From the NCBI GenBank assembly GCA_025765595.1, contig JAIVFH010000496.1, positions 1-17,200 on the forward strand: a stretch of DNA of 17,200 nucleotides. The letters run 5' to 3'. Under the pieces are notes generated by a model. The model did not search any database and was not told the origin of the DNA. It worked only from the letters and a program-made list of their open reading frames with translations. Every line of letters begins with the position of its first letter. Position 1 is the first letter of the stretch. Position numbers and translations under genes: made by a program. Shown piece after piece: positions 16,668-17,200 of this stretch. The DNA comes from Obelidium mucronatum (taxonomy: Eukaryota; Chytridiomycota; Chytridiomycetes; Chytridiales; Chytriomycetaceae).

Positions 16668-17062
16668 ACCCTCAAGATGAAAAGTCGTAGTGGTTGGGGT
16701 TGAGTTGAAGAAACTCATACTCCTACAAATGACCCGGACGTGATCAAAGCATACATTGAGGTGACTTGGACTTTATTCAAACCTGCTCCCTGCCATGAAT
16801 ACCTTTAACCTTGTATTACCTTTTTCTTTCAGACCCTGAGAAAGGAGCATCAAGCAACTGCTCGCGAAATTACTACGCAGGGCTGCCGTGACTTTCTGCT
16901 ACTCTCGGAACTCTACGAAAAAAACATGGCCACTGGGGCACTAGCATTGAGTTCTATAGCGGCTGGCACCGAGAGTGGATCTGGACAAGCTGCTGGGGAC
17001 AACGACAACGGAGAGGAATCTGAAAAAGAGAACAACTCTCTTGAATGTCTACTACCAGCACC

Positions 17063-17070
17063 TTAGGGTA

Positions 17071-17103
<33 letters not shown>
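17063..17103 (+). repeat. Internal telomeric repeat tract, TTAGGG-type
   Basis: Six units: TTAGGG, TAAGGG, TTAGGG, TTTAGGG, TTAGGG, TTAGGG, then a partial TTAG before a T-run. The G-rich strand reads rightward. Non-telomeric sequence continues to the window end, so it is an internal tract. The first unit supplies the TAG stop of the Myb-like gene. Confidence 0.9.
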
Positions 17104-17104
<1 letters not shown>

Positions 17105-17200
17105 TTTTTTTTTAATGTTAAAGTTTATTGCCTCCGGTAACCCAGGAGGATAACATCCACATCAAAAAAGAAGTAGAAGGAGATAAGTAGATTAAGTTTT

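Larger units (their letters stand above)
12585..17066 (+). pseudogene. Myb/SANT-like Harbinger accessory gene, split by hAT and carrying a TGA
   Basis: Exon 1 begins at ATG 12585 (an in-frame ATG at 12573 is an alternative). It encodes a Myb/SANT-like fold: W7 in DWTNEQETYLLEQL, W38 in DAWNLVLERIN, then LTGKQLKSKNNTLRTRLQM. The frame is cut at 12797 by hAT and resumes at 16668 after removal of the element and one TCCAAATG copy, giving TLKMKSRSGWG. A TGA follows (16701-16703), where relatives often have Trp, then VEETHTPTNDPDVIKAYIE. A 72-nt intron (16761-16832) leads to the last exon 16833-17066, with LLLSELYEKNMATG and an acidic tail. The stop TAG lies in a telomeric repeat. In the family this protein binds subterminal DNA and helps the transposase enter the nucleus. 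The gene appears inactive. Confidence 0.8.
10939..17103 (-). mobile_element. PIF/Harbinger DNA transposon, right end not found, interrupted by a hAT element
   Basis: The left end begins GGCCCCGTTTGGCAGGG, resembling PIF/Harbinger termini, after a TAA. The element carries the two genes typical of the superfamily in divergent orientation: a DDE transposase (minus, 11152-12431) and a Myb/SANT-like DNA-binding protein (plus, 12585-12797 and 16668-17066). A 3862-bp hAT element splits the second gene. Without hAT and one target copy the visible part is about 2.3 kb. No inverted copy of the left end occurs before 17200; the right end is lost or lies outside. 17103 marks the last base of the telomeric tract, not a proven terminus. 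Confidence 0.75.

Noticed and set aside
17063..17200. Chromosome end
   Set aside because: The telomeric tract is short, contains variant units, and unique non-repetitive sequence follows it.

Overview
The window looks like nuclear DNA of a eukaryote with short spliceosomal introns (about 45-150 nt, GT...AG, usually a pyrimidine-rich 3' end) and TTAGGG-type telomeric repeats. Plant-type leucine-rich repeats behind an F-box, a dolichol/lipid-phosphatase-like PAP2 protein, a Golgi GT8 glycosyltransferase and an ATP-grasp/dioxygenase/adenylation fusion fit a fungus best, perhaps an early-diverging (chytrid-like) one. That placement is inference; no rRNA or other marker is present.

Layout. 1-1430 is the 3' part of an unrecognised gene whose 5' end lies outside the window. 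1497-2949 is a tandem triplication; each unit carries a minus-strand acidic reading frame and a cluster of 15-nt palindromes. 2937-3605 (minus) is an F-box/LRR gene and 3632-5469 (plus) a spliced type II membrane GT8 glycosyltransferase; their start codons are only 26 bp apart. 6166-7203 is a PAP2 lipid phosphatase. 7404-10935 encodes a 1157-residue protein with three enzyme modules in one chain: a circularly permuted ATP-grasp-like region, a TauD/TfdA-type Fe(II)/2-oxoglutarate dioxygenase, and a PaaK-like ANL adenylation domain. This is the most interesting cellular gene here.

From 10939 to the telomeric repeat the window is nested mobile DNA. A PIF/Harbinger element begins one TAA trinucleotide after the stop codon of the tri-domain gene. 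It carries a minus-strand DDE transposase and a divergent plus-strand Myb/SANT-like gene. A 3862-bp hAT element (12798-16659) sits inside the Myb-like gene, with near-perfect 21-bp terminal inverted repeats and a perfect 8-bp target duplication, TCCAAATG. Both Harbinger genes have one in-frame TGA. The hAT transposase keeps its D, D and E positions and the hATC domain but seems to lack the central segment. The Myb-like frame ends at a TAG inside the first unit of an internal TTAGGG tract (17063-17103), and no right Harbinger end is visible.

The cellular genes do not form an obvious pathway. F-box/LRR, glycosyltransferase and lipid phosphatase read as ordinary housekeeping neighbours. The tri-domain enzyme stands alone as a candidate biosynthetic enzyme without an evident cluster in this window.
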